Assembly: GCA_963924555.1 (NCBI GenBank)
Contig: OZ004582.1
Span: 2,480,001 to 2,544,000 of the forward strand
Source of the DNA: Crambe crambe
Taxonomy: Eukaryota; Porifera; Demospongiae; Poecilosclerida; Crambeidae
Direction of reading: 5' to 3'
DNA length: 64,000 nt
A model generated the notes under the pieces. That model searched no databases. It was given only the letters and a program-made list of their open reading frames with translations, and was not told the DNA's origin. Shown one piece after another: positions 11,686-22,596 of this stretch (its first letter is position 1; every line of letters begins with the position of its first letter). A program made the position numbers and the translations under genes.

Positions 11686-12115
11686 GAATGCAAAAAATTT
11701 CTTCGAAATAAAAATGTGAAGTAGGGATGCTATTATAACTGCAGCTTCATTATGAAAACCAAGTACTGCAGCATCGAAGCAGTATGGCCCAAAAATCTAG
11801 CTGGAATATGTATTATAACTGCATGCAAGAGAGTGAACTTAGTGAAGTGACCCTTACCCATCATCAAGTACAAGATACTATTCCTACTTCACTCCCATGA
11901 TCAAGGGAGTGAAGTAGGAATAGTATCTCGTACTTGATGATGGGTAAGGGTCACTTCACTAAGTTCACTCTCTTGCATGCAGTTATAATACATATTCCAG
12001 CTAGATTTTTGGGCCATACTGCTTCAATGCTGCAGTACTTGGTTTTCATAATGAAGCTGCAGTTATAATAGCATCCCTACTTCACATTTTTATTTCGAAG
12101 AAATTTTTTGCATTC
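11686..12115. repeat. 430-base near-perfect palindrome (foldback element)
   Basis: Two arms of about 210 bases are reverse complements with only a few differences, around a short centre at 11897-11904 (CACTCCC-ATGATCAA-GGGAGTG). The outer tips read GAATGCAAAAAATTTCTTCG and its complement. Single-strand folding would give one long hairpin. A related half-arm occurs at 29470-29620 and a diverged full foldback at 46580-46808, so this is a foldback or MITE-like family. It contains no coding sequence. Confidence 0.85.
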
Positions 12116-12178
12116 ATTAAGAATATTATTGTCTATCATAATTATTACTCTGTAATTACTCTGTATTCAATATGTACT

Positions 12179-12397
12179 CTATGTTAACTGTGAATGCCAC
12201 ATACTCTTATCACAGCAAATGTTGTCACAGCGATTAGAGTAAACTCTGGTTATCTCTTTTGCCAAGTCCGTAAAGTGAGGGAGATTGAAAAAACATTGCA
12301 GTATTGCACTTGCGTAGCAATTATTGCTGGTATTAAAAATCCCAGAAGGGTAAACTCTATCTAGGTAAATACCAAGCTCCCTAAAGTTTTGGCACAC
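12179..12397 (-). pseudogene. Ubiquitin-specific-protease-like exon (C19 cysteine box)
   Basis: The 72-codon frame contains GIFNTSNNCYASAILQCFF, close to the cysteine box of C19 ubiquitin-specific proteases (Gly, Asn, Cys-Tyr, then Leu-Gln-Cys). The putative nucleophile is the Cys of NNCYAS. The usual following LPHF/L helix is present. The histidine box is not found in this window. The first in-frame codon is not ATG and a splice acceptor (AAAAAAG) precedes it, so this is an internal or partial exon. It lies inside the MULE-type element, 34 bases from its right inverted end, on the transposase strand, so it may be cargo or a genuine element gene. Called partial, not proven functional. Confidence 0.5.
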
Positions 12398-12430
12398 TTT
12401 TTTCAGGGTCCTTCTTCTGCTCTAAAATGT

Positions 12431-12478
12431 TGACGATTGACCTTTGAACCCCAAAGGTAGCCCAAATTAAAAAATCGC
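12431..12478 (-). repeat. Right inverted terminal repeat of the MULE-type element
   Basis: Reverse-strand counterpart of 2924-2971; CTCTTGCGT follows at 12479-12487. Confidence 0.8.
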
Positions 12479-12487
12479 CTCTTGCGT

Positions 12488-13882
12488 GCAGTGTTATGAG
12501 TACCTCGGTTAAAACTGTACCTTCACAATGAACCAGGACAAATGCTAACCTGTGGTTCTACTGAAGCACGTGACCAATCTTGTAATGCTAGACAGTACAA
12601 TTTTTTTGGTCTACATCCGGTCTGACTTATCTACCCAAACTTTACCTGATCATTTTCAGAACTTCTCCCACATCTGGCCTACTTCTCCTCCACACAGCTG
12701 CTACACGAGGTAAGAAAATTGAATGATGTCATCCCGTTATACGGAGTCACGTAAAGATTTACGGAATAGGATAGTTGTACTTTCAGTATTAATTTCAGAA
12801 TGGCAAAGACCATGCAATAGTAGAATTATATGAGGAAGGGAAGTCGATCATATCAATGGTGTTTGGCCTAGTTTCCTAACATTCACAGCTAGTATTTGTG
12901 GAATTTACTGAATAATTATGTCACCGGAAGTGGGCGTGACTTATTTTCTCTATATCTATAAACAGTTGGGTCACCTCTACGCTACTGCATTTCCGAAAAG
13001 ACTCTGTCTTCTGTAGGTAGCATCTAAGTGTGACTACTGGGCACAGTAGATCATTTTCTTCAAGAAGAAACCTTGAGCAACTTTAGTTTGCTTTGCTGGT
13101 TTGGATGGGTGAAACCATACCCTCTGGGTTTGATTTCAGATGGTTGATATCCAGACTATGAAGGTCTGTTGACCTTGACGGTCTTGTCAATGCCAGAAGC
13201 ATGGCAGTCTTCATTGTTAAGATTGTTATTGTTACCTAGTCCTTCAAGATATCTTAGGACTATATTGATGCCATGTAGAAGTGTATCGTGGCTGTGGTGG
13301 TCTAGCATCAGCCACCCCTGCCATTAGTCGAGAAATTGTTGGATGTTGGCCCACACTAACCCCATCAACTTTGAGGCAATTGCTGATCGGTATGCGTTGA
13401 TTGACCTCTGCTGGTAACCTTTCTCATACAGGTTTGCCGGGAAGTTCACTTACAGGACCAGAAATAGGATCTGAACCCTGTTCCTCACACCAGCTAATCC
13501 ATTTTTTGAACATGGAGTCATAGGACGTTGATGATTTTGTTCGCCATGACGCCAGTAGAAGTTTTGAAGCTTCTTCCTGTTTGAGATAGGCCACATGGCT
13601 AGCTTGGGGATCAGTTCTGGGAGAACTGCAGCCGTACCCAGAGGGGGTTCGGGGGTTCGATCGACCCCCTCTTTTCGAATTTTAATTTTTTAAACGCAAA
13701 TTGAATTTTAAACGCGAGCAAATACATCGCACGCGTCATTAAGAATTGGTTATTTAGTTCATGTGCATGAGCTCGAGCATGAGCTAGCTCGAAGCAGAGA
13801 GAAAGAAAACGAGTCTAGTAAAGCCTATTGGTCAGTTATAACCCACCCGTAGGCTGCTGAATTCAAAACTGTTATCAGAGAG
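12488..13882. other. Intergenic region between the two transposon nests
   Basis: I find no supported gene. GCCGTACCCAGAGGGGGTTC and the following GATCGACCCCC stretch (13632-13672) resemble the terminus of a non-autonomous element. Short frames here have no recognisable motifs. Confidence 0.4.
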
Positions 13883-14846
13883 TGCGTTAGTAGCCTCGTC
13901 CCCAGGCCCTCCTTCCTGGCAAAACCATAGAAACCCTATAGTGTGGGTGTGTCCAAGGAAACACATTCCCATCGCATACGTCACCATGACGAATCGAGAA
14001 AAGGCATTGAGCCATTGAGCTGCCACTGAATTCGAGTTTTGCTAGCAGCAGATAGTATCGGAGCTGCCTATCGTCTAGATAGTAAAGCTATCGAGTAGTC
14101 TAGATTTTAGGCTCAGCTGGATTATAATTAGATCGGCCTCAGAATTCTTCACAAGTTTAAGTCCTTGGTTGTATAGCCATAGCGAATTGGTCTTTTTGTT
14201 GTAGAGAAACAGCAGAAGTTCTTCTGAACACCTGGTGCCTTTAGGTTGATCCTGTAGTCGCTCCAGTCCGTAGCCCAAATGCGTGGGCATGGTCATAATG
14301 CTCTCGTGCACTGCCCACGCCCGGTTCTATAGTTCACCAAGGCAGTAGCTTCCATAATTTCATGCTTCGATAACTTCCGCATTCCACATGCAAAACGCTT
14401 GATTAAACATTCATTTTGCAGCGCTTACCACGTACTTTCTGATGATATAATTTGTTTTGGGCCTACTATATGCCCGTGTTTTTTAGCAAAACGTTATGGG
14501 CAATAAAAAATATATATGGGTGATGACATCATACGTTAAATTTTGTACATGGCTGATGACGTCACGCAAGAACCGAAGAGAAGTAAACAAAGATCGATCT
14601 AACTACTATGAACGGCCTTCTACAGCTGCGCAGCAGGTAAGTAAGCCAGCCTTTTGTTCTATACAAAGCCTATTATTGTTCTATACAAAGCCTTTGGTTT
14701 ATTAACAAAGCCTTTTGTTCGCCTAGAGCAGTAGAGGCCTTAAAATAGCAGTGCTTTAGCCCAGAAATTAGTTTTTGCTTGTTGCTTTATCACTGTCATC
14801 GATTGTTTTGCTGTTGTACTAAAGTTAGTTAGCTAGCTAGCTAGCT

Positions 14847-17800
14847 ATGCCTCCAAAAACCAAGAGACAGAGAGTTCTGGAACAGGCCAGGTTAGTGAAG
14901 AGAATGAAGCTTTCATCATCAACTTCTCCAAGTAAGTAAATTAATACTAAGTAATAAATATCATCATGTTTATGCTATTTATATGACCCTAGCCTCAACC
15001 CCTGATGCCAGCGTAACCCCTATTGCATCTGCCACTAGTTCAACTAGCTGTGGCACTAGTTCCACAGCCTTGGAAACCAGCTCAACTTCAATTCAAGTTC
15101 CCAGTTCTACTGCTGGCACTATGTCAATCCCTGGTACAACCCCAGGTACCAGCATAACTCCAAGTACCAGTACAACTCCAGATGCCAGCTCAACTGCCAT
15201 CACTACTCCTTGTACTCCAAATCGTTTCATCAGTTCCACTCCTAGTCCTAATCGAAAGGCTGCCGGGGAAAAGATTATGAGTGAATTCTCACAACAATGG
15301 GTATCGACCCTTGATCATGATGACAAGAAGAGTCTTGCTATGCTTCTCTGCCACTTTATGATATCGGACCTTGAGTTTACCTGGACTAATGCTGCAAAAC
15401 ATACTGCCAAATTGATTGATAAATCCGAAAGATCGGTACGACAGTGGCGTTCTGACCTCATTACAAATGGTGGAGATTTTCCTGAAAGTAAACAAGGTCG
15501 TTACCGGAGGAATGGTGTGCTATGGTCAAATGAGGATTTGAACAAGAAAGCTGCCACATATGTCAGAGCCAATGCTTCTGTGAAAGGGAAACCGAACATG
15601 ACCACAATGGACTTTTGTAAGTGGATAAACAAGTGCCTCCTTCCTAATTCCACTCTTGAACCAGGGTTTCCACGCAAGGTATCAATTGAAACTGCTCGTA
15701 AGTGGCTACATAAACTCGGCTTTGAGGTACTAACTCCTAAGAAAGGAATCTTTATTGATGGCCATGAACGTCCTGATGTTGTTACCTATCGCAAAGAGTT
15801 TTTACGAAAGATGGTGAAGATTGGATTCCTGCATTTTACTAATGCACCAACTGAAGAAGCACAAAAGGCCATTCCTGAAGATATCGTAGTCTGGCGTCGC
15901 CAGCCCAGCTTTTCTTCTTTTTTTTTGGGACGGGGAAGAAAAGTGGTCTGGTGGCTCTAGCATCAACTACTTGTGTCGCCCGCGCGCTCTATCGAAATAA
16001 TTAAAAATTGCAATAAACATGCGTGTTGAATAATTTCACGCACACGTGGGTATTTCGAAATCTTTTCTGTAACTTGGTGCCAGCGGGAAAAAGTCGCAGT
16101 TGTTTCTTTGGAGTTGTATGGAGTCAGATTTTTGTGTAGCTTGTGGTGGTCCTGCTCTACCTAAAAGCAGGAGGGTGGTAAAAGGTGAAATAGGAATGAT
16201 ATGGGCCAAGATTTTCCACAAAGAACTTGAAAGAAGGCAACTACAGCTTAATTTCACCACTACCAGAGAGAATTACATGTGTAGGAGATGTCATGGTGGT
16301 TATCTCAAGATAGTGGACACTGAGCAGGTAAGATAAGGAGTACTTAAGCATGATTCATGAGCAATAATATTCTTGGTTAGGAACTGGCACAAAGAGTTGA
16401 AAATGCTGTGTCTGTGATAATCCACAGAAGTAGTTCTGGCATTGTAAGTGCAGCCCATGTAGAGTACTCCAGCACTTGAAAAAATTTTTCTCATATAAAC
16501 AGCCAGGTTGCCCTAGTCAGTCCACTAACCAACCCTCTGTCAGTCACTTCAAGGAGACCCCTTCTCAGACGATCATTTCTCGGCAGCTCCTATCTCAGGA
16601 GACTGCATTGGAGCTCTCATCTTGGGAGCTATCCTCTCAGCAGCTCCCATCTCAGGAGATATTCTCTCCCCAGCTCTCATCTCAGCAGCAAAGAGAGCGT
16701 AAAAGAAGTGCTGGACAAACTCCTCTTTCACCACCTCCTGCAAGACGACTATCACTTCCAACTACACCAAGTAATTTGTAGTGAAAATAATTAGGGTCAG
16801 CTTATTTCATAGTTCTTGCATTGTGTTACAGGTACTGGCCCACGTAGTGCTGGATTTTTATTTCCAACTGTCAGGCCCACTAGCATTCCTACTACCACTT
16901 CTCCAAGTGTTTCTGTATGTTTCAGCCTGACTTTACTCTGTAGCTAGTCCATATTAATTGTTTCTATTACAGGTAAACATTGATTATGCATGTGGCACAC
17001 GGAAATATTCACTAACTCCTAGCAGGCGACACATAGGAAAAGCTGTGGCGAGGAGCAGCAATAGTACTCTTGCTACTGAAGCATTGAAGAACCCGACTAC
17101 AAGGAGATACATTGTCAAGAAGGTGGGTATTCTGTTGCGGAAGGAGTTAGTGAGTATGTGCTCAGACAAAACCAAGTCTGTGCTGAAAACTTTGAGTCTG
17201 GAGGAATTCACTTGGAAGCACTTGATTTCAGAACTATCGACTACTGCCCCCACCCTGTATTCCTTGCTTTTGTCATGCACACACACTCGGAAACCAAGAC
17301 AAAACCGTGATGCAGTAATTGGAGTATGCTGTGCAGTCTTACTGAAGTTTCGGTATTCCAAGATGAACCTGTGGCAAAAAATCGTGTCTCTTATTCTCTA
17401 TGCTGGACGAAGTGGAAAAATGGTGAGATTTTTATAGCTAGCTATTATTTCTGAACTATTTTGATTACATATTGTTTTGTAGGTTTATGAGCGACTACAA
17501 AAGGCAGGGATATGCTTATCACACAGTACTGCATGTAAACTTGTTACAATGCTTGGTGAAGGGCATGATACTTTGGTGAAGGAATGGAGGGACCAATTTT
17601 CACTGTCTCTGAAAGCTAATCATGAGGTATGAACTGATGATGGTAGCTAGCTATAATTATACTTGTTTTTTTCTAGACCATCAATCAAAGTTCTTCACAC
17701 CATCAGTCAGCATGGCAGCCATTGTTGCAAGCCAGTGATGAAGAATGGGTTGCTATTGCTGACTCCATGAGTGATTACAGTTCTGAGTCTTCTAGTGACG

Positions 17801-20800
17801 ATAATACTTCTGAACTTTCAGATAATGATTTTTCTGGCAGTGAAGTTGAAAATCTTGATGAAAGTGAGTAATGATGTATTTTTGGTTGTGATAATATTAG
17901 CATAACAACTACTTCTATAGTGGATACCTCTGATCTGACTACTTCACCAGATTGTACCATGGATCAAGATATATCAGGTGCATACACAGAACCACCGAAT
18001 ATTATTGATTCTGTCTGATTAATTTTCAGGTGCAGCTAGCTTGGAGGGAGAGTTAGCAGCTGCAAATGAGTCTGGTATGCAGAAGATCTTAACAATTACT
18101 TACCTATTGTAATTATTGGTGATACATGCCTAATATGCAGCTCAGCTACCCTCTACCCCCAAGTTTCTAGGATACAAACTTGTAGGTGATAATATTGATA
18201 AGGGGGTGAAGGCAAGATTTATGAGAGTGGATGAGCATCGTGGGCAGTCCCTCCATTATTTCCACTATTGCGCGATCCAGAATCGGGTTGACTTCACAGG
18301 CTATCCTGATGTCCACCCTGATACATGTCTTGACAGCCCACAAAGAAGAGCACAATTTCTGTTGCCATCTGATGAAGATGACAAGGTTCTTGCCAACAAC
18401 TTCACTATCCTGGTATCAAGGATTTTATATGATAACATGCCATTCTTCAAAGTCACCTTTGATGGGATTGTCACATGGCACATCCAGCATGAGAATACTG
18501 CCGAAATGTCAAAGAAATCTGTTGTGGTAAGCAATAAATGTGGCTATATGATAATGAATATTAAATTTTAGCTATGGCACTACAAGGTACCTCTTGGAGT
18601 TATATTGAAAAATGAAAATAAAGGGGATGAGATGGTGGACATCCTCTCAGAACTCCACCAGTATGTCCCCAGTTTTGATTATGGAGAGAAGGTGTATGAA
18701 GTGCCATCAGGACGAACTTTGACAGTGCCCCAGACCTGTGTGCGGAGGATATTGGTTGCTGGAGATCAGTTGACTGCTGCCAGAGTGAGGGCAGCTAAGA
18801 GAGCTAGGGCAAATAGTTTATCAGTAGGAAGTCGCTTAGAAGGGTTAGAACCGACAGCTGCTGACTTTCATGTTCTGCTTAACCTACTTGATGTGAGTTT
18901 TCAGAGTAGTGGTGTGCATTTTTAAGAGTCCTTTTGTTGTCTTGTAGGTAGCATGGAAGTATTTTTACTCCACTGATTCTACACTTTACCAGTTACGTAA
19001 TGTTATTGGGCGTACAAATGTAAATGGTGACCCTGTACACAAGTTCAATGAGTGTGATGATTTTTTTAAGTTGGTGGTGACCTGCCATGTTTTAGTGGCA
19101 GCAATGAAGGTACTGTCTATGGAGTCTCTTGATGATGTACCATTAATCCCTGGCACTGAAATTCCTGCTGGCGATTTATGGATGGAGTCCAATGAAAAGC
19201 GCCGAGAGGTTTTTCAATCTATTTGTGACAGAATAGTCAGTAAATTTGGCCAGTTCAGATTCCAAACAGCTTTGTCGCCTTCATCTGATAAGGTTTGTCA
19301 TTTCAGTATTAGTTAAAGTGAGTGATATTTCTGTACATACCGGTAATTATGTAGGTTCATGAGTATGCCACAAAGTTGCTAGGCTTTGGGCTGTTTTATC
19401 TTGAACTTCGTGATGCCATCAGGGAAGGTGACGGGCAGCGGGTTCTTAGATGTTGGAAATACTTACTTCCGATATTCAAGAGTTCCAACCGCCACAACTA
19501 CTCTGTAGAAGTTCTTAACATGTTAGCACAATTTTATTATAAGCTCACTCCTCGTGAAGCTCAAGAATTGATTTGGTCCCGATTTGTGAACACCCATTCC
19601 ACTCCCGGGCACAATATTCCAGAGGACCTACATCAGGAGCACCTCAACCGAGTTATAAAAGACTGTATTAAGGGCTTGGCAGCAAACAAGACAGCAGCTG
19701 CAGTGACCAAAGTGGGGAAGGCATTGGGTGCTCTGTATCCCATGCTTGGAAACTATGATGAAGATAATTCTGTGACCAATCCATCAGGACGACATAAAGT
19801 TCCAAACTGGGATAAAGATCGCAACTTGGTGATTGACCGGCTTCTGATTGGCGATGTTTTTACACAGAAAAAAGAAAAACGTTATCACCTGAGTTTCCAG
19901 AAACCCAGAGATTTTCTACGTTCAATGAAGCAAGAAGTACTTGTTAACTGGATGGCATCACATTTAAAGTAACTAACAACTCTATATCTCTCTTTATATA
20001 TAGTAAATGTTTAATCACCAAAAAATTATGTAAGTGGCACAAAAGAGGTATAATTTTTGTCACAATTGGAACATTTACATTGAGTGCGACACAAATCACA
20101 ACACAAACATAGAGGTCCCTCATAAGATCTAACATAATTATCAAAATTGCCAAATAAAATGTCTCGCCTGCAAGATGTTCATCACGCCCAGCTCTTCTTG
20201 TTTCTTGTACATAAGACTCGATGTCACCTGGAGGCCCATAGTGGACTATTTGCCGAACATCAGGGCAGTCAATGCCCATACCGAATGCAATGGTAGCCAA
20301 AACTAATCTTAGTGAGGATTGGCCTCGAAAAATGTGTACTATCTCGTTCTGCACCGCCTCCTCTGTACTACTCATGTACATGTCCACAAGACGAAAACCA
20401 GGTAAGTCAGGTGAACCACTTGGGTAAGTGAAGTCTACACTGAGAAAATCACGAAAGTACAAATACAAGCTTGAACAGTCATCACATGTTCTGCAATAAA
20501 TTATTGTTCGGGTACAGTTGGGCCCATGTTTACGCAATTTCTCAGCCAAAGGTTGAAATGTTTCTTCAATTGACAAGAAAGGTACCATGGAGTAGGTGAT
20601 GTTTGCCTTGGAAGGCAGTCGTGCCACTACTACCTCATTATGCATTCCAACAAGCCTTGCAACCTCTTTCCGAAGCAGCTTGCTTGCAGTAGCTGTCAGG
20701 GCCATTATATTAACACTAGGGGGCAACAGACTCCTCACTTCCCCAATCCTTAATAAAATACTTCGAAAAGAATGGCCCCTATACAAAGTAAAAATATATT

Positions 20801-22596
20801 GGTAAAAGTTTTACCTACGAAATGGGGTTTATGCTTACCACTTTGCTACTGCATGTGCTTCATCAACAATAAATGCACGAAGGCAAGAAGAATAGACACT
20901 GCTAAGAAGCACCTTTCGCCACTTCTTGCTTCCAAGGAGCATCTCGGGCGTAAAATATACCAACTGGTAAAGTCCTTGAACAACACCTTCTTTCACAACC
21001 TCATCATGCTGTTCAGCTGTAATGTAACAGGCCTTGACTCCTCGTTCAGAAAGAGAAGATACCTGGAATTCATAGTGCAGGATGGCTCTAAAAAGCACTG
21101 TCTTACTGAATACCTAGCTAGCTAACTTGCTAGAGCTTTTCTTTGATATAGCTACTGACCTGATCTTTAATAATAGCAGTAAGTGGAGTCACCACTATAA
21201 CAATCGAAGGACCTTTACAAGGAGCTACTTTATCAAACAGTGATGGCAGACACTGAAAACAGGCGCTTTTTCCGAAACCAGTCGGTAAAACTGCGAACAC
21301 ATCGCCCTTAAAAATCGCTTTTACCACTTCCAGCTGTTCTGGCTTCACGCCAGGTATTCCTAAGTCTAAAAACACTGCTCTCAATGACTTCTCCATTATA
21401 GCTCTAAATTGACACGTGTCATTATTATGAATAAATCGTGGGTGTGTCTCGCCAACATTGATACTACTTCACGTGACTGAATAGAGCAATCTGATTGGGA
21501 CGCAGCTATAGCTGCGCGCGCGGGCGACACAAGTAGTTGATGCTAGAGCCACCAGACCACTTTTCTTCCCCGTCCCAAAAAAAAAGAAGAAAAGCTGGGC
21601 TGGCGACGCCAGACTAAAGATATCGATCCTCCACCTCTTGAGAAAAGATCAAAAACAGTTCTATTTTGCCATGATGAAAGTACATTTCAATGTAATGATG
21701 ACCAAACTCTACAATGGGGATTAAAAGGAAGCAAAATGATTAAGCCAAAGAGTAAAGGTGCTGGAATCATGGTTTCTGACTTTATTGATGAACATAATGG
21801 ATTTCTTGCCTTCAATGATGAAGAATACGAGAGAGCAAAAGCCATCGATCCCAATTTCAAAAAGTACGCCCGAGAGTTTCTAGAATATGGGGAATCCAAA
21901 GAAGGTTACTGGACCAGAGACAAATTTGTGGCCCAAATGGAGAGAGCAATAAAAATTGCCGAATTTAAATATCCGGGAAAAAATGGTTGGCGACATGTCT
22001 GGTTATTTGATCACAGTAGTTGCCATGCTGCCATGGCGGACGATGCACTCGATGTAGACTACATGAATGTCAAGCCTGGTGGGAAACAGCGAGTCATGCA
22101 TGATACACGTTGGTGTGGTATGGAACAAAAAATGGTATTCTCAGATGGCACACCGAAAGGGATGAAAGCAGTTTTGCAAGAGAGAGGAATTGACACCACT
22201 GGTCTGGTTGCTGATAAGATGCGTGAAATCCTTAAAAAGCATTCCGATTTCAGGGATGAGAAGAGCCTCATTGAAACTTTACTGATCAAGCATGGACATA
22301 TTCCAGTTTTTCTCCCCAAATTCCATCCAGAATTGAATCCCATAGAGAGGGTGTGGGCTCAACTAAAGAGATACACAAAAGCTCATTGCAATTATTCGAT
22401 TATGTCACTTCGAAAGAATGTTCCACTGTCATATGACTCTGTAACATTGGAAAATATTCAGAAACATTTCCGAAAAGTTAGACATTATATGTTTGCATAT
22501 TTGGAGGGTCTTATACCAGGAAGTGAACTGGATGATAGAGTTAAAAAATACAAGAAGGCAATTAAGTCACACAGAAGAATAGGAGTCGATGAATAA
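14847..22596 (+). CDS. DDE-superfamily (IS630/Tc1-like) transposase, split by an insertion
   Basis: Exon 1 is 14847-14931 (starts MPPKTKRQRVLEQ, basic; donor GTAAGT). Exon 2 starts at 14993 after CTAG and reads into the 9-base duplication at 15878-15886; coding resumes at 21626 in the same phase and ends at 22596. Counting the duplication once, the pieces add to 1950 bases, an open frame of about 649 residues. After a long Ser/Thr/Pro linker comes a helix-turn-helix-like region (LIDKSERSVRQWRSDL). The catalytic residues are spread as D in CHDESTF (21674), D in WLFDHSSCHA and E in NPIERVW. It cuts and rejoins DNA at the element's ends. The 5.7-kb insertion disables it here, but no other break is seen. 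Confidence 0.75.
15887..15987 (+). repeat. Left 101-base inverted terminal repeat of the helicase-bearing element
   Basis: Identical to 21516-21616 on the other strand. It contains the palindromic start CTGGCGTCGCCAG, a pyrimidine tract with nine T, and a CGCGCGC inner end. Confidence 0.9.
16118..19972 (+). CDS. DUF6589-like DDE transposase, 13 exons, intact
   Basis: Exons by GT-AG junctions: 16118-16327, 16381-16443, 16503-16770, 16832-16914, 16973-17422, 17483-17626, 17677-17863, 17921-17977, 18030-18074, 18141-18526, 18572-18892, 18948-19292, 19355-19972. They total 3177 bases and every phase agrees, giving about 1058 residues with no internal stop. The N-terminus has two CxxC pairs (CVACG at residue ~6, CRRCHGG at ~57), a probable zinc finger. 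A Ser/Pro/Gln-rich linker follows, then an acidic Ser/Asp stretch (exon 7). The catalytic-type core shows LVGDNIDKGV, AGDQLTAARVR and DLHQEHLNR, my candidates for the D, D and E positions. The N-terminal ATG is chosen because the upstream in-frame codon is TTG. It would act in the nucleus on the 101-base ends. Confidence 0.8.
20026..21396 (-). CDS. RecQ-like superfamily 2 helicase of the transposon, C-terminal deletion
   Basis: Exon 1 is 21396-21160 (Walker A PTGFGKS, motif Ia VTPLTAIIKDQ; donor CAG/GTCAGT). Exon 2 is 21062-20839 (DEAHAVAKW, motif II). Exon 3 begins at 20778 (LTATAS motif III, TIIYCRTCDD, ATIAFGMGID motif V, QETRRAGRD motif VI). RecQ enzymes unwind DNA with ATP in the 3'-5' direction; here a role in transposition is inferred from residence in the element. 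Near 20172 the frame that follows motif VI loses sense, and a Cys-rich block with CLCCDLC and CKCSNC lies in a different frame, ending at 20026. No intron fits there, so a short deletion with frameshift is likely, removing the link to the zinc-binding domain. The alternative frame stays open to 19944. Motif VI has Arg where Gly is usual. Confidence 0.75.
21516..21616 (-). repeat. Right 101-base inverted terminal repeat of the helicase-bearing element
   Basis: Identical partner of 15887-15987. The duplication AAGATATCG follows at 21617-21625. Confidence 0.9.

Larger units (their letters stand above)
2924..12478 (-). mobile_element. MULE-type DNA transposon with a nested insertion
   Basis: The element is bounded by inverted ends of about 48 bases that begin GCGATTTTTAATTTG (left) and GCGATTTTTTAATTTG (right, reverse strand) and both contain TTTGGGGTTCAAAGGTCAAT. 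A perfect 9-base direct repeat, CTCTTGCGT, flanks it at 2915-2923 and 12479-12487. A 9-base duplication is typical of Mutator-like elements, and the internal minus-strand protein has MULE and SWIM-finger features, so termini and gene agree. Without the inner element (5851-10786 plus one duplication) it would be about 4.6 kb. It also holds a 430-base palindrome, a tandem repeat and a ubiquitin-protease-like exon. The transposase is broken, so this copy is probably inactive. Confidence 0.8.
15887..21616. mobile_element. Helicase-bearing two-gene DNA transposon (AcademH-like), apparently young
   Basis: The ends are inverted repeats of 101 bases (15887-15987 and 21516-21616), identical by eye including a run of nine T, starting TAGTCTGGCGTCGCCAGCCC. 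The 9-base direct repeat AAGATATCG flanks it at 15878-15886 and 21617-21625. It carries a plus-strand transposase (16118-19972) and a minus-strand RecQ-like helicase (20026-21396), which converge with 53 bases between stop codons. A DUF6589-like transposase combined with a superfamily 2 helicase fits the AcademH lineage of Academ transposons; this name is from memory of the family. Identical ends, a perfect duplication and an intact transposase gene point to recent transposition. Confidence 0.9.

Noticed and set aside
16984-17361. Minus-strand frame of 125 codons
   Set aside because: Antisense of exon 5 of the DUF6589-like transposase, which has strong splice and phase support.
19944-20168. 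In-frame helicase tail after motif VI as the true C-terminus
   Set aside because: It is hydrophobic and lacks the zinc cluster, whereas another frame over the same bases carries the expected CLCCDLC/CKCSNC motif.
22059-22343. Minus-strand frame of 94 codons
   Set aside because: Antisense of the well-supported DDE transposase.
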